This document shows positions 43,661 to 52,081 of a DNA stretch of 57,507 bases, one piece after another. The stretch's first letter is position 1; each line of letters begins with the position of its first letter. The notes beneath the pieces were generated by a model. That model worked only from the letters and a program-made list of their open reading frames with translations, was not told the DNA's origin and did no database searches. This stretch comes from Deltaproteobacteria bacterium (lineage in GTDB: Bacteria > Desulfobacterota > DSM-4660 > Desulfatiglandales > Desulfatiglandaceae), in the NCBI GenBank assembly GCA_021737785.1, contig JAIPDI010000035.1, positions 1 through 57,507 on the forward strand, written 5' to 3'. The position numbers and the translations under genes were made by a program.

Positions 43661-44903
43661 GCCTTAGAACCTCCGATGGTTTGATCTTTGCCGTATGTCT
43701 GCCGAGCAACGCCCCTGTCATGCCTCCAATGACGATGGAAAGCAAAACCGCAAAGGCAGCCAGTGTCCAGGGCACGTGAATGGGGAGCCGCAGGGTCTTG
43801 AAGATCTGGTCTCCCCCGCCGGGGAGAAAGTGCGGGGTCGGGCTCATGTCCCAGGGGATGGGGATACTGACCTGCATAAAGCCTAACCCGAATGCCGCCG
43901 CCAGGGCAATCAGGATTCCCAGAAGGCCTGCCAGGAAACACTGCACAACGGATTCCGTCAAGAGCTGGACAACTACGTTGCGGTTGGTCCAGCCAACCGC
44001 TTTCAAGACCCCGATTTCCTTTGCCCGCTCTGCTATGTTTCCGGCCATGGTCTTGAAGGCAATCAGGACAGCGACGATAATGGCAATCAGAGACGCAGCC
44101 ATGGTAAATTTGTCCGACAGGGCAAAGAGACTCCCCAGGAGCTTCAGGAAGGAATCCGGGGTGGCTACGGTTGCTTTTTTGCCCAGGATGCCCCTGAGGG
44201 AGGCTGCCAGTTCCGGAATCTTTTCCTGGTCGGCCTTAATGAAAAGCAGGTTCACGTCCCCGGGATCAAAGGGGGAAACCGACTGAAGTGGTTTAGAGGA
44301 ACCGGCCAGGTCCTGTGCATCCGCCAGAGGCAGGTAGACATTCGCCACGGCGAGTTTTGTGGCCCGGGAGGCATCCACGAGACCCACGACCGGGAACTCC
44401 CTGCCGGCCACCGAGAGGGTATCTCCCAGCTTCATCCCAAACTGCCGGGCATAGGCGACCTCAACCAGGGCCTCTGATTTCCCTTCTTCGAGAAATCTCC
44501 CTTCTGTCACGGAAGCGCTGAGAATCGCCGGGCCAACTGCATTTTTCTGCTCAACCCCCAGAACGATCCATGCCCTGTCTGGATCGAAGACCCACAGCAA
44601 GACGGCCTTGCCCACCCCGCGCACCCCCGGCAATGCCTCGATCCTTTTTACCTCCTCGTTCCTGATTGTCACCGCGGAACAAGGAAAAACGGCCCCCGTC
44701 AGATCTTTCGGAACATTCCCGGACCGCTGCACAGTGACATCCGCCCCGATCTCCTGAAGGGGCACTTGGGCCGCTCGGCGGTAGGCCATGGACAGTGCAT
44801 TAAGGATAATCAGAAGCGCAATGCCGATGGAGAGGCCTATGACGGCCGCCAGGGTTCTCCGTTTTTGGTAATAAAGTTCATTCCTCAAGTAACGCAGGTT
44901 CAT
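43653..44903 (-). CDS. FtsX/LolCE-family ABC permease (first permease)
   Basis: 416 residues with the MacB-like layout: one N-terminal helix, a periplasmic domain (about 40-265) and three C-terminal helices with AERAKEIGVLKAVGWTNRNV. It is the paralog of the permease at 41.33-42.57 kb. It follows the Spy/CnrX-like gene by 94 bases and leads the first ABC group. Confidence 0.9.
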   Translation of the reverse strand: MNLRYLRNELYYQKRRTLAAVIGLSIGIALLIILNALSMAYRRAAQVPLQEIGADVTVQRSGNVPKDLTGAVFPCSAVTIRNEEVKRIEALPGVRGVGKAVLLWVFDPDRAWIVLGVEQKNAVGPAILSASVTEGRFLEEGKSEALVEVAYARQFGMKLGDTLSVAGREFPVVGLVDASRATKLAVANVYLPLADAQDLAGSSKPLQSVSPFDPGDVNLLFIKADQEKIPELAASLRGILGKKATVATPDSFLKLLGSLFALSDKFTMAASLIAIIVAVLIAFKTMAGNIAERAKEIGVLKAVGWTNRNVVVQLLTESVVQCFLAGLLGILIALAAAFGLGFMQVSIPIPWDMSPTPHFLPGGGDQIFKTLRLPIHVPWTLAAFAVLLSIVIGGMTGALLGRHTAKIKPSEVLRHE

Positions 44904-44997
44904 TACACCCCTCCATCTCGTTCATATTCAACATTTCTCTACTCTGAGGAAGGCCGTCTCGGAACCGCCGCTTACTGAAACAAGCCCGAATAGCGCA

Positions 44998-45498
44998 TCA
45001 GGGACACTGGATATCCTGGCTCTTCGTCATCGCCCCCCGGATTAGGTCGAAGAATTTTTTTTGCTGGCCTGTGTCCAGCATGGACTTAAATTCGAGCATG
45101 TGGGCCACAATCATTTTCTGCATCTCTTCTTGGACCCCGTTTATTTCGACTATGGTCGCCTCGATGGCTTTGCTGTCGGGATGATCTGCCCTCAAGAGGT
45201 CGAAGAGTGATCCCCGGAGCCGGTTAACTTCTTTTTTCCTCTTATCAAGGGCCTCGTGGAACAGCGGCGCTTTTTGCTCGAACAGCTTTCGTTGTTCCGG
45301 CTTGAGAGAGAGGGCTTCAAAAAGATGGGGCTGGATCAAGGGGGCGGCCACCGGAACCCGTCCCGGGGCGCCGGAATCCAATGGAGCCGGTAGATGCGGG
45401 CTCCGTTGATAATAATATGTGTACCCCGCGGCGCCGAGGAGCGAAAAGTTCATGAGCAGGGACAGAACGAGTGTATACTTCAAATGATTAACTTTCAT
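44998..45498 (-). CDS. Periplasmic metal-sensor-like protein (CnrX/Spy, heavy-metal resistance family)
   Basis: 166 residues. One N-terminal membrane helix (about 10-28) anchors a helical hairpin domain (about 57-160) with LSLKPEQRKLFEQKAPLFHEALDKRKKE, then LRGSLFDLLRADHPDSKAIEA and MQKMIVAHMLEFKSMLDTGQQKKFF. This is the layout of the CnrX/Spy/CpxP family. His and Met (VAHMLEF) lie on the third helix, where CnrX binds metal, but ligand identity cannot be proven. Its start overlaps the anti-sigma gene by 11 bases, as expected of a sensor working with that anti-sigma factor. Confidence 0.85.
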   Translation of the reverse strand: MKVNHLKYTLVLSLLMNFSLLGAAGYTYYYQRSPHLPAPLDSGAPGRVPVAAPLIQPHLFEALSLKPEQRKLFEQKAPLFHEALDKRKKEVNRLRGSLFDLLRADHPDSKAIEATIVEINGVQEEMQKMIVAHMLEFKSMLDTGQQKKFFDLIRGAMTKSQDIQCP

Positions 45499-45958
45499 GG
45501 CTCGGTCTCATGAGGGTGCTATAGATCCCGCCTATCGAATCAGGAGGCGTGGCCTGAAACAGGTCGAGAGAAAAGACTTCCTGCACCACGGCCGCTTGTC
45601 CGATGGTGTCTGTCCTTTCCGCCAAGAGAAGGTTGCCCGAGATTATGCCTATGGTTATGACGACAAGCGCGAAAGCCACTTGTGCCGACCGAAGAAAGAA
45701 GGGCTTGACAGCGAGAAGGCCCCGGAGTGGTGACTCCTCTTTCTCTCCCAGGTTTCCCAATACCCTCGTGGTGAATCCGAAAGGTGCGGAAAATCTCTCG
45801 GCGGAGGCAAAAATCCGGAGTAGCGCCTGCGTTTCTTCCAGTTCTTCTCTGCACGTGGCGCACTCTTGGATATGGAAGTCGAAATCCTTCTTCTCATCCG
45901 GACTCAACTCATCATCCACGTACCAGGAGATCAATTTTTTCGCATGCCTGCATTTCAT
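45488..45958 (-). CDS. Membrane anti-sigma factor with zinc-binding (ZAS) motif
   Basis: 156 residues. The N-terminal domain binds zinc through the H-x3-C-x2-C motif (His 29, Cys 33, Cys 36), then a linker and one membrane helix (about 91-113) place the C-terminus in the periplasm. It would hold the adjacent ECF sigma factor inactive. The start at 45958 follows GGGAAG; the longer frame (46009) overlaps the sigma stop region without a site. Confidence 0.9.
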   Translation of the reverse strand: MKCRHAKKLISWYVDDELSPDEKKDFDFHIQECATCREELEETQALLRIFASAERFSAPFGFTTRVLGNLGEKEESPLRGLLAVKPFFLRSAQVAFALVVITIGIISGNLLLAERTDTIGQAAVVQEVFSLDLFQATPPDSIGGIYSTLMRPSHES

Positions 45959-46016
45959 GTTTTCTTCCCTTTGCCTAATTAAACGTTCTGAGAGTCGATT
46001 TTGTTCCAAAAAGTTT

Positions 46017-46568
46017 TCATTCCGCCTCTATTTTTTTCAGGAGATGGCGAAGCTGCTCGCGCCCTCTGGATATCCGGGATTTCACCGTGCCCATGGATGT
46101 ATGGAGAACTCGAGCGATCTCTTCATAGGAAAGTCCTTCCATCTCCCTCAACACGATGGCCGCTCTCAGTTTCTCCGGCAAGTTTTGAAAGGCCACTTGT
46201 ACAGCCTCGGTGCTCTCTTTTGATTCGTAGAGTTGGTCTGGATACGGCTCGTCCGAAGGGAGGTCTTCGGGAAGAGGCTCCCTCCTGAATCGCTCCCGAC
46301 GAGATTTTCGTTTGTAATCGAGACAGGTGGTTACGGCAATTCGATAAATCCATGTGTAAGTCGACGAGTCCGGCCGGAAGTCTTTCAAGCCCCTGTATGC
46401 CTTCATGAAAACATCCTGGGCGGCGTCTTGGGCATCTTCTGGATTTTGAAGCATGTAACGGCAGAAATTATAGACCCTGTCCTGATATCTTCGCACAAGC
46501 ACCTCAAAGGCAGGGAGGGTTCGCTTCGTGAATGGTCTGATCAGATCGTTATCGTCAGTAGAGGTCAT
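46017..46568 (-). CDS. ECF RNA polymerase sigma factor
   Basis: 183 residues. Region 2 has YRVYNFCRYMLQNPEDAQDAAQDVF-type sequence (here DRVYNFCRYML and DAAQDVFMKAYRG); region 4 has the helix-turn-helix EMEGLSYEEIARVLHTSMGTVKSRISRGREQL. Both are typical of RpoE/CnrH-type ECF sigma factors. It heads the long minus-strand block and is 58 bases from its anti-sigma gene. No target promoter could be fixed by eye. Confidence 0.94.
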   Translation of the reverse strand: MTSTDDNDLIRPFTKRTLPAFEVLVRRYQDRVYNFCRYMLQNPEDAQDAAQDVFMKAYRGLKDFRPDSSTYTWIYRIAVTTCLDYKRKSRRERFRREPLPEDLPSDEPYPDQLYESKESTEAVQVAFQNLPEKLRAAIVLREMEGLSYEEIARVLHTSMGTVKSRISRGREQLRHLLKKIEAE

Positions 46569-46767
46569 AGGTTTTGCGCGAATGATTCATGTTGACCACA
46601 TGGCCCGGTTCTCAAACCTCTTTTGCACCCTTCATGCCAGATGGAAAGGAACGCGCTTCATCGTAATAAGCATATGTAATTTAAAGGTTTTCTGATCGAA
46701 TGGAAACCGCCATGCATCCGTGTTTTCTCATACCGTCCAACAAGAAAAGTCGAAATGATCATGCTGG

Positions 46768-46785
46768 TTCGACAAGTTTGTCGAA
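46768..46785. promoter_or_regulatory. Perfect inverted repeat, candidate operator
   Basis: TTCGACAA-GT-TTGTCGAA: two perfect eight-base arms with a two-base centre, about 200 bases upstream of the ECF sigma start and 390 upstream of the MetE-like start. It has the size of a dimeric repressor site. No regulator is assigned. Confidence 0.5.
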
Positions 46786-46802
46786 TTTGATCTCTGCCAG
46801 AT

Positions 46803-46829
46803 AGAACTCTCTTGTGACAGAACTCTCTT
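46803..46829 (+). repeat. Short direct repeat AGAACTCTCTT
   Basis: Two identical 11-base copies (46803-46813 and 46819-46829) spaced by GTGAC, a 16-base period. A related 10-base AGAACTCTCT occurs at 39163-39172, upstream of the LolA-like gene. Function unknown. Confidence 0.5.
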
Positions 46830-47175
46830 ATATCTGATCACGGGGGGTAGAGGTCCTGAAGGGCCCCCTGTGACCAATTACACTTTTTCTATCGCAGGAC
46901 TTCATAACAATATCGAACGCTGAACAAGAAATGTCAAACCATGAGGTACGTTCTCCCCCACCAAACAGACCCTGTTTTCCTTTGACATTCGGCGGTTTCT
47001 TGATCAATATTCATCCATTCTCTTTGCCGGGAGTGATAACTCCCTCATCAAGTCCGTATACTTCAGAGACTCACGCCGTGTGGGATTACCAGGGAGGTTT
47101 GAGATGGAAGCTGTCTGTCGACAATGACGAACCCTTTTAGCCGGGCATCGATCCGAACCCTGTGGAGAAACCTTC

Positions 47176-48201
47176 ATGACCAGCACCATCCCCGGAAACC
47201 TGTTGACCACCGCCATGGCGGTCATGCCCCATACTGATGTGGCGCGCGCCTTGGACATGGCCCTGTCGATGGATGTGCCTTTCTGGCCGCAATTGCCCCT
47301 TTACAGCTACTATGAGGATATGTATGTGCAGGCGGCCGAACATTTTCCCGGCATGGTGCTGGATATGGAAAAGCGGACCCTCCGGTTCTCCGCGGATAAG
47401 TTCACCGAGGAGCTGGAAGAGACCCTCCTGCGATTTGACGACCCGACCTTTTTTGACGTGAGCGAGACCTATTCAGTGGTGTACCACCGTTTTCTGGCAC
47501 TGGATCTGTCGGACAGGCCCGCCATCCGGGGCCAGCTGGAAGGCCCCATCAGCTTCGGATTCAATGTGCTGGACCAGGACGACCGCCCTATCCTTTTTGA
47601 TGATACGGTTCGGCCGTTTATGCTCGACTTCATGGCCAGGCGGGTGAACGTGCAATTGACCAGGCTCAAAGAGCGCAACCCCAATGCATTCATGTTTGTG
47701 GATGAGCCGGGGCTCCAATTCCTTTTTTCCGCCATGGCAGGATATGGCGATGTAAATGCCAGGGCAGACCTGGACCGGTTTTTCGCCCAGGTGGACCGGC
47801 CCCGGGGCATTCATCTGTGCGGCAACCCGGATTGGGACTTCCTGCTCAGGATGGACCTCGACGTGCTCTCCCTGGATGTCTATACCAACGGGGAGATCTT
47901 CGCTTCCTATGCCGGGGCTATAAAAAAATTTCTCGACCGGGGAGGCGTCATCGTCTGGGGCATGGTGCCCACGGGTTCCGAGGCCTTTGCCCAAGAGGAA
48001 ATCCCCTCCCTGATCCAACGCCTGGAAGACGTCTGGAAGATCCTCTGGTCCAGGGGGATCGACCGGGACCTGATGATCGCCCGCAGCATGCTCTCCCCGG
48101 CCACCTGCTGTCTGGTAAACCCGGACAAGGAAAAGACCGTAGAGCGCGCGTTCGCCGCGGTGAATCAGATGGCGGACCTCTTGAGAAATACCTATACATA
48201 G
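47176..48201 (+). CDS. Cobalamin-independent methionine synthase-like (core MetE/UroD superfamily) protein
   Basis: 341 residues, one TIM-barrel domain rather than the two of full MetE (about 750). Possible zinc ligands are in place: H-x-C in GIHLCGNPDW (His 213, Cys 215) and Cys 311 or 312 in SPATCCLV, the same order as in MetE; VDEPGLQF (175-182) matches the MetE acidic loop. Short core-MetE proteins transfer methyl groups from partner donors other than folate. A UroD-like methyltransferase is the alternative. GGAG stands before the ATG. Confidence 0.8.
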   Translation: MTSTIPGNLLTTAMAVMPHTDVARALDMALSMDVPFWPQLPLYSYYEDMYVQAAEHFPGMVLDMEKRTLRFSADKFTEELEETLLRFDDPTFFDVSETYSVVYHRFLALDLSDRPAIRGQLEGPISFGFNVLDQDDRPILFDDTVRPFMLDFMARRVNVQLTRLKERNPNAFMFVDEPGLQFLFSAMAGYGDVNARADLDRFFAQVDRPRGIHLCGNPDWDFLLRMDLDVLSLDVYTNGEIFASYAGAIKKFLDRGGVIVWGMVPTGSEAFAQEEIPSLIQRLEDVWKILWSRGIDRDLMIARSMLSPATCCLVNPDKEKTVERAFAAVNQMADLLRNTYT

Positions 48202-48563
48202 CCGGGCCTTCAATGCCTTGAGGTCCAGGGTCAAGTCTCATCCCATTATCGGCCCCTGTGGATGGGGCGGCAAGGCCGTAGAAACCCTTTCCGGCACGAT
48301 CCCCAATTTGAAGGCCGGGCCGCTGGACCCTGTTCTCTGCAGAGGTTGCCTTTCATGTAATCTAAAACAATTTGAAATGTCCCACTATGCCACGCGCTGC
48401 ACGAGCATTCTCAATCCCTCCTGCACTTGGATTCTCTTGACTCGGAAGCCGTGACGTTGTACATTTTTTTTAGAGGAAAGCAAGTCTTCGCCTGTGGTCG
48501 ATCCGGGTTCGGATTCACATTCCCTGCCGCATCATTCGAGATCAGGACAGCATGGAGGAGTTG
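48202..48563. other. Intergenic region upstream of the alkylsulfatase operon
   Basis: It holds the operon promoter (48437-48465) and about 230 bases before it without supported genes. A T-rich stretch directly follows the -10 box. The long minus-strand frame that starts here and crosses the sulfatase gene is a shadow. Confidence 0.6.
48437..48465 (+). promoter_or_regulatory. Sigma-70-type promoter of the alkylsulfatase operon
   Basis: TTGACT (48437-48442), a 17-base spacer, TACATT (48460-48465). Initiation near 48472 gives a leader of about 90 bases. Confidence 0.6.
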
Positions 48564-50348
48564 ATGAAAAAGCTTGCGTTTTCGGCGTTCCTGCTCCTTA
48601 TACTGATGGCCTTCGGCCTTTGGTTGTTTGTCTCCACTGCCCCTAAAAAAGCGACTCCCCCGCCGGCCCGAAAGATACACGTCGATCTGGCCAAACACAC
48701 CGGCATCTTCAAAAAAGGCGTGGAAAAGGTTGGCAGAAACGTGTATGCCGCCATAGGCTATGGTCTGGCCAATTCCATTATGATCGTCGGCGACAACGGC
48801 GTTATCGTCGTGGACACCATGACCACCAATGAGGAGGCGACCGAGGTCCTGGCCGAATTCCGGCGCATCACAGACAAGCCGGTCAAGGCCATTATCTATA
48901 CACACAACCACGCCGACCACGTGTTCGGCGCCGAAGTCTTTGCTCGGGGCGCTTCGCCCGAGGTGTACGCCCACACCTCGACCGAGTCCCTGGTGATGCG
49001 CATCGTGACCGAGCTGCGGCCCATCATCGGCACCAGGAGTCTGCGCATGTTCGGCAGCCGTCTGCCCGCCGAGCAGTTTGTCAACGCCGGCATCGGCCCG
49101 CGTCTGGGCCTTCTGCCCGACAGCACCCTTGGCTTCGTGCCGCCGACCATCACCTTTGAGGGTGAGCTGGACGCCGAGGTGGCGGGCGTGAGGTTCAGGC
49201 TCTTTCACGCGCCCGGTGAGACCGACGACCAGATCAACGTCTGGCTCCCCGATCAGAAGATTCTCATTTCGGGCGACAACTTCTACTGGACCTTCCCGAA
49301 CCTGTACACCATTCGCGGTACGCCTTTCAGGAGTCTCAAGAATTGGCGAAGCAGCCTGATAGCGGCCAGGGAATTGAATCCGGAGCATCTGGTTCCCTGC
49401 CATACCCGGCCCGTATCGGGTGCCGCCAAAATCCGCGAGATACTCATCAACTACGCCGACGCCATCGGGTACGTCCACGACCAGGCCATACGGGGCATCA
49501 ACATGGGTCTGACCCCGGACGAACTGGCCGAGACCATCCATCTGCCCCCGCACCTGTCCGCCGCACCGTATCTTCAGCCCTTCTACGGCAAGGTCTCCTG
49601 GTCGGTGCGCGCCATGTTTTCCGGCAACCTGGGCTGGTTCGACGGCGACTCGGCCAACCTTCAGCCTCTGACCCGCCTGGAGAAGGCCGCCATGATCGCC
49701 GACCTGGCCGGGGGCGTGGAAAAGTTGCTGGCCAGGGCGCAGAAATATGCTGACGACAAGACCCCCCAGGCTGCCCTGGAACTTACCGGATACGTACTGC
49801 GCCTTAACTCCACTCACCAGGCCGCCAAAGACCTGCGGGTGAAGGCCCTTATTGCCCTGGCTGAAAACGAAGAAAACCCCAACGCACGCAACTACTATCT
49901 TTCCGAGGCGGTGGAGATCACTCAAGGCGAGTCGCTGAAACAGGGAAATGCGGCCTCGCCGGAGTCACTTCATAGGTTCCCCCTTGAACGTTTCATGGAC
50001 TCCCTGTCCGTGAACCTGGACCCGAAGGCCTCGGCCGAGGTCGACCAGAAGGTCGGTCTGGTATTCCCCGACGCCAACCGCGGCTTTTTGATACATGTCC
50101 GCTTCGGCGTAGCCCAGATAACCGAACAGGCCCCCAAGGATCTGCGGGCTGAGGATGTCTCGATTCTGGTCGAGGCGGATAGCAGGGTTTGGCGGGAAAT
50201 GCTGGCCGGTTATGGCAACCCGCTCAAGATCATGGCCGGCTATGACTACCCCAGGGGCAATGTGGCCTCCTTCGCCCGTTTCATGAAGCTGTTCAAGACC
50301 GGCAAAATGAAACTGGCCTATGAACCCGCTTCCGTGCTCGCGGATTAG
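48564..50348 (+). CDS. Type III (metallo-beta-lactamase fold) alkylsulfatase
   Basis: 594 residues, with an N-terminal signal or anchor helix (about 5-24). The catalytic domain has the zinc motif THNHADH (113-119), then HAPGETDDQ (215-223), GDNFY (237-241) and PCHTRPVSG (278-286), the SdsA1/BDS1 arrangement. It is followed by the alkylsulfatase dimerisation domain (GWFDGDSANL, about 345-460) and a C-terminal SCP2-like domain (about 480-590). It cleaves primary alkyl sulfates such as dodecyl sulfate to alcohol plus sulfate. The start at 48564 has GGAGGAG just upstream. It leads an operon with SCP2, alcohol dehydrogenase and aldehyde oxidoreductase genes. Confidence 0.92.
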   Translation: MKKLAFSAFLLLILMAFGLWLFVSTAPKKATPPPARKIHVDLAKHTGIFKKGVEKVGRNVYAAIGYGLANSIMIVGDNGVIVVDTMTTNEEATEVLAEFRRITDKPVKAIIYTHNHADHVFGAEVFARGASPEVYAHTSTESLVMRIVTELRPIIGTRSLRMFGSRLPAEQFVNAGIGPRLGLLPDSTLGFVPPTITFEGELDAEVAGVRFRLFHAPGETDDQINVWLPDQKILISGDNFYWTFPNLYTIRGTPFRSLKNWRSSLIAARELNPEHLVPCHTRPVSGAAKIREILINYADAIGYVHDQAIRGINMGLTPDELAETIHLPPHLSAAPYLQPFYGKVSWSVRAMFSGNLGWFDGDSANLQPLTRLEKAAMIADLAGGVEKLLARAQKYADDKTPQAALELTGYVLRLNSTHQAAKDLRVKALIALAENEENPNARNYYLSEAVEITQGESLKQGNAASPESLHRFPLERFMDSLSVNLDPKASAEVDQKVGLVFPDANRGFLIHVRFGVAQITEQAPKDLRAEDVSILVEADSRVWREMLAGYGNPLKIMAGYDYPRGNVASFARFMKLFKTGKMKLAYEPASVLAD

Positions 50349-50400
50349 GCCCGAACGGGCACTTATGATCCGCATATAAACCTCTTGAAAGGAGAACATC

Positions 50401-50754
50401 ATGAGATTCCTGTTGCTTCTCACCCTCCTCGCATCCAAATTCAAGAAATCCTCCCAGATCGATCCAGGATTCAAAAAATTCCTGATGGGGCATGAGTGTC
50501 GGATTGTGGTCAAAACAAATGGCAATAAGAAAGGCAGACGCTTCATCTTCAAGGATGGAAAGTTTTCATCCGACGCGATTCTGGACGAATATGACGCGGC
50601 CATGGTCTGGACCGATTCAAAAACCGCCTTTCATGCCATGAAAAAGGGGGAAGAAGGGATTATGGATGCCCTTCAAAACCATAGGGTCGGCATTGAAGGG
50701 AAGGTCCATGCATTCACCTGGTTTGGTGCGGCCATTCAGTTTGTCATGCAGTAA
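50401..50754 (+). CDS. SCP2 sterol/lipid-binding domain protein
   Basis: 117 residues forming one SCP2-type domain: an N-terminal hydrophobic helix, ECRIVVKTNGNKKGRRFIFKD, DAAMVWTDSKTAFHAMKKGEEG and a hydrophobic C-terminal helix. SCP2 domains bind fatty acyl chains or other long hydrophobic ligands. Here it may hold the long-chain alcohol or aldehyde released by the sulfatase, a guess from context. AAAGGAG precedes the ATG; gaps of 52 and 29 bases to its neighbours suggest one transcript. Confidence 0.85.
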   Translation: MRFLLLLTLLASKFKKSSQIDPGFKKFLMGHECRIVVKTNGNKKGRRFIFKDGKFSSDAILDEYDAAMVWTDSKTAFHAMKKGEEGIMDALQNHRVGIEGKVHAFTWFGAAIQFVMQ

Positions 50755-50783
50755 AACCCCGTTTTATTCAAAAAGGAGGCGAT

Positions 50784-52079
50784 ATGACCTACTGGACCCA
50801 TGAATATTTACTGAAAACATGGGGCGGCCCTATGGTGCAGGCGGCATTTTTAAGGGACGTGATGAAGCCGTTTTTCGTGCCGAGGGTATTCTCCGGATTC
50901 AATCTCTTTCTGGATGTACCCCAGCTTCTGCCGGATGCGGTGGACCTGATTGCCCGTGAGTGCAAAAGCAAGCGGGCGTTTATCGTCACCGACGATTACG
51001 CGGTCAGGTTTGCCGAAAAGGTCATGAGCCCTTATCAAAAGCGGCATGGCATTTCCTTTGAAACCTGGGCCAACGCCAAGCCGGACGCGCCCATTGAGAC
51101 CGTAACAGACTGCGCGGAGCAAATGAAGCGATTTGCCCCGGACCTGATTTTCGGCCTTGGCGGAGGATCGGCCATGGATACGGCCAAGGCGGCCTGGCTG
51201 TTGTACGAACATCCCCATGTAAAATTGGAAATACTGAGCCCCCTGATCCCGTTGAATTTGAGAAACAAGGCCAAACTGGCAGCCATCCCGACCACCAGCG
51301 GGACCGGGTCCGAGGTCTCGGGTGTGGCGGTCATCTCCTTTCCGGACGGGGTCAAACTGCCGGTGGCAGGGGCACTGCCGGAGTTTGTACCAGACTTTGC
51401 CCTGCTGGACCCGACATTCACGGTGGGGATGCCCCCGGAATTGACGGCAGGCACGGGGGCTGATGCCCTGGCCCATGCCGTTGACGGCTTTATGGCCCCG
51501 AAATGTGATGAAATCAACCAAGCCATTGCCGGAAAAACCATAGAGATGATTTTTAAATGGTTGCCTCGGGCCTATGCGGACGGATCTGACATCATGGCCC
51601 GAATGAAAATGCAGCAGGCGGCCATGATGGCGGGAATCCCTCTGGCAAACGCGGGTTCGGGCATCTCCCACGCCCTGGGTCATACCATCGGCGGACTGTT
51701 TCACATCCACCACGGCGTTCTGGTCCTCTTGTTTATTCCCTATGAACTTCAGGTGTACGCCAAAGTGACCGACCGCTACCTGGAACTGTGCGACCTGATG
51801 GGTGTCTGGGACCATGATTCGAAAGAGAAGCGCCTGTCCGGTCTTATCGAAAAGATCCGGGATTTTATGACATCGTTAAAGCTTCCCATCGGCCTCAAGG
51901 ATGCGGGTGTGAGAAGGGACGACCTTGAAAAGCATATGGATATGATTCTAGAGCAGACCCCTACAGATCCGGCATTCTATTTTGGATGGTACGACCTGAA
52001 CAAAGCCCAGCTCAACGATATATTCTTACATGCCTATGAAGGCCGACTGCTGGATATGTGCTCGAAACCGTGGAGGTAG
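50784..52079 (+). CDS. Iron-containing alcohol dehydrogenase
   Basis: 431 residues of group III ADH type. NAD(P) contacts lie at GLGGGSAMDTAK (124-135) and TTSGTGSE (170-177). The predicted metal ligands follow the FucO spacing: Asp 227, His 231, His 296 and His 310, in ADALAHAVD and SGISHALGHTIGGLFHIHH. It would oxidise the released alcohol to the aldehyde, or run the reverse reaction. AAGGAGG precedes the ATG. The next gene begins two bases after its stop. Confidence 0.93.
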   Translation: MTYWTHEYLLKTWGGPMVQAAFLRDVMKPFFVPRVFSGFNLFLDVPQLLPDAVDLIARECKSKRAFIVTDDYAVRFAEKVMSPYQKRHGISFETWANAKPDAPIETVTDCAEQMKRFAPDLIFGLGGGSAMDTAKAAWLLYEHPHVKLEILSPLIPLNLRNKAKLAAIPTTSGTGSEVSGVAVISFPDGVKLPVAGALPEFVPDFALLDPTFTVGMPPELTAGTGADALAHAVDGFMAPKCDEINQAIAGKTIEMIFKWLPRAYADGSDIMARMKMQQAAMMAGIPLANAGSGISHALGHTIGGLFHIHHGVLVLLFIPYELQVYAKVTDRYLELCDLMGVWDHDSKEKRLSGLIEKIRDFMTSLKLPIGLKDAGVRRDDLEKHMDMILEQTPTDPAFYFGWYDLNKAQLNDIFLHAYEGRLLDMCSKPWR

Positions 52080-52081
52080 CC

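Larger units (their letters stand above)
46569..47175. other. Divergent intergenic region sigma factor / MetE-like gene
   Basis: About 600 bases without a gene. It contains a perfect 18-base inverted repeat (46768-46785), a tandem AGAACTCTCTT pair (46803-46829), a TTGACA box at 46982-46987 with only a poor -10 (CAATAT), and a small hairpin GGGAGT-GATA-ACTCCC (47029-47044). No riboswitch was recognised. Confidence 0.6.

Noticed and set aside
46569-46700. ECF-type autoregulatory promoter upstream of the sigma factor
   Set aside because: Candidate GAACC and GTC-type elements are present but none with the 16-17 base spacing required.
48411-49925. 504-codon open frame on the minus strand, and further long antisense frames at 30831-32135, 50850-51815, 17280-17969 and 17917-18954
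   Set aside because: All lie opposite strongly recognisable genes (alkylsulfatase, RND pump, alcohol dehydrogenase, tupB, tupA) and their translations show no family motifs; they are a by-product of GC-rich codon use.
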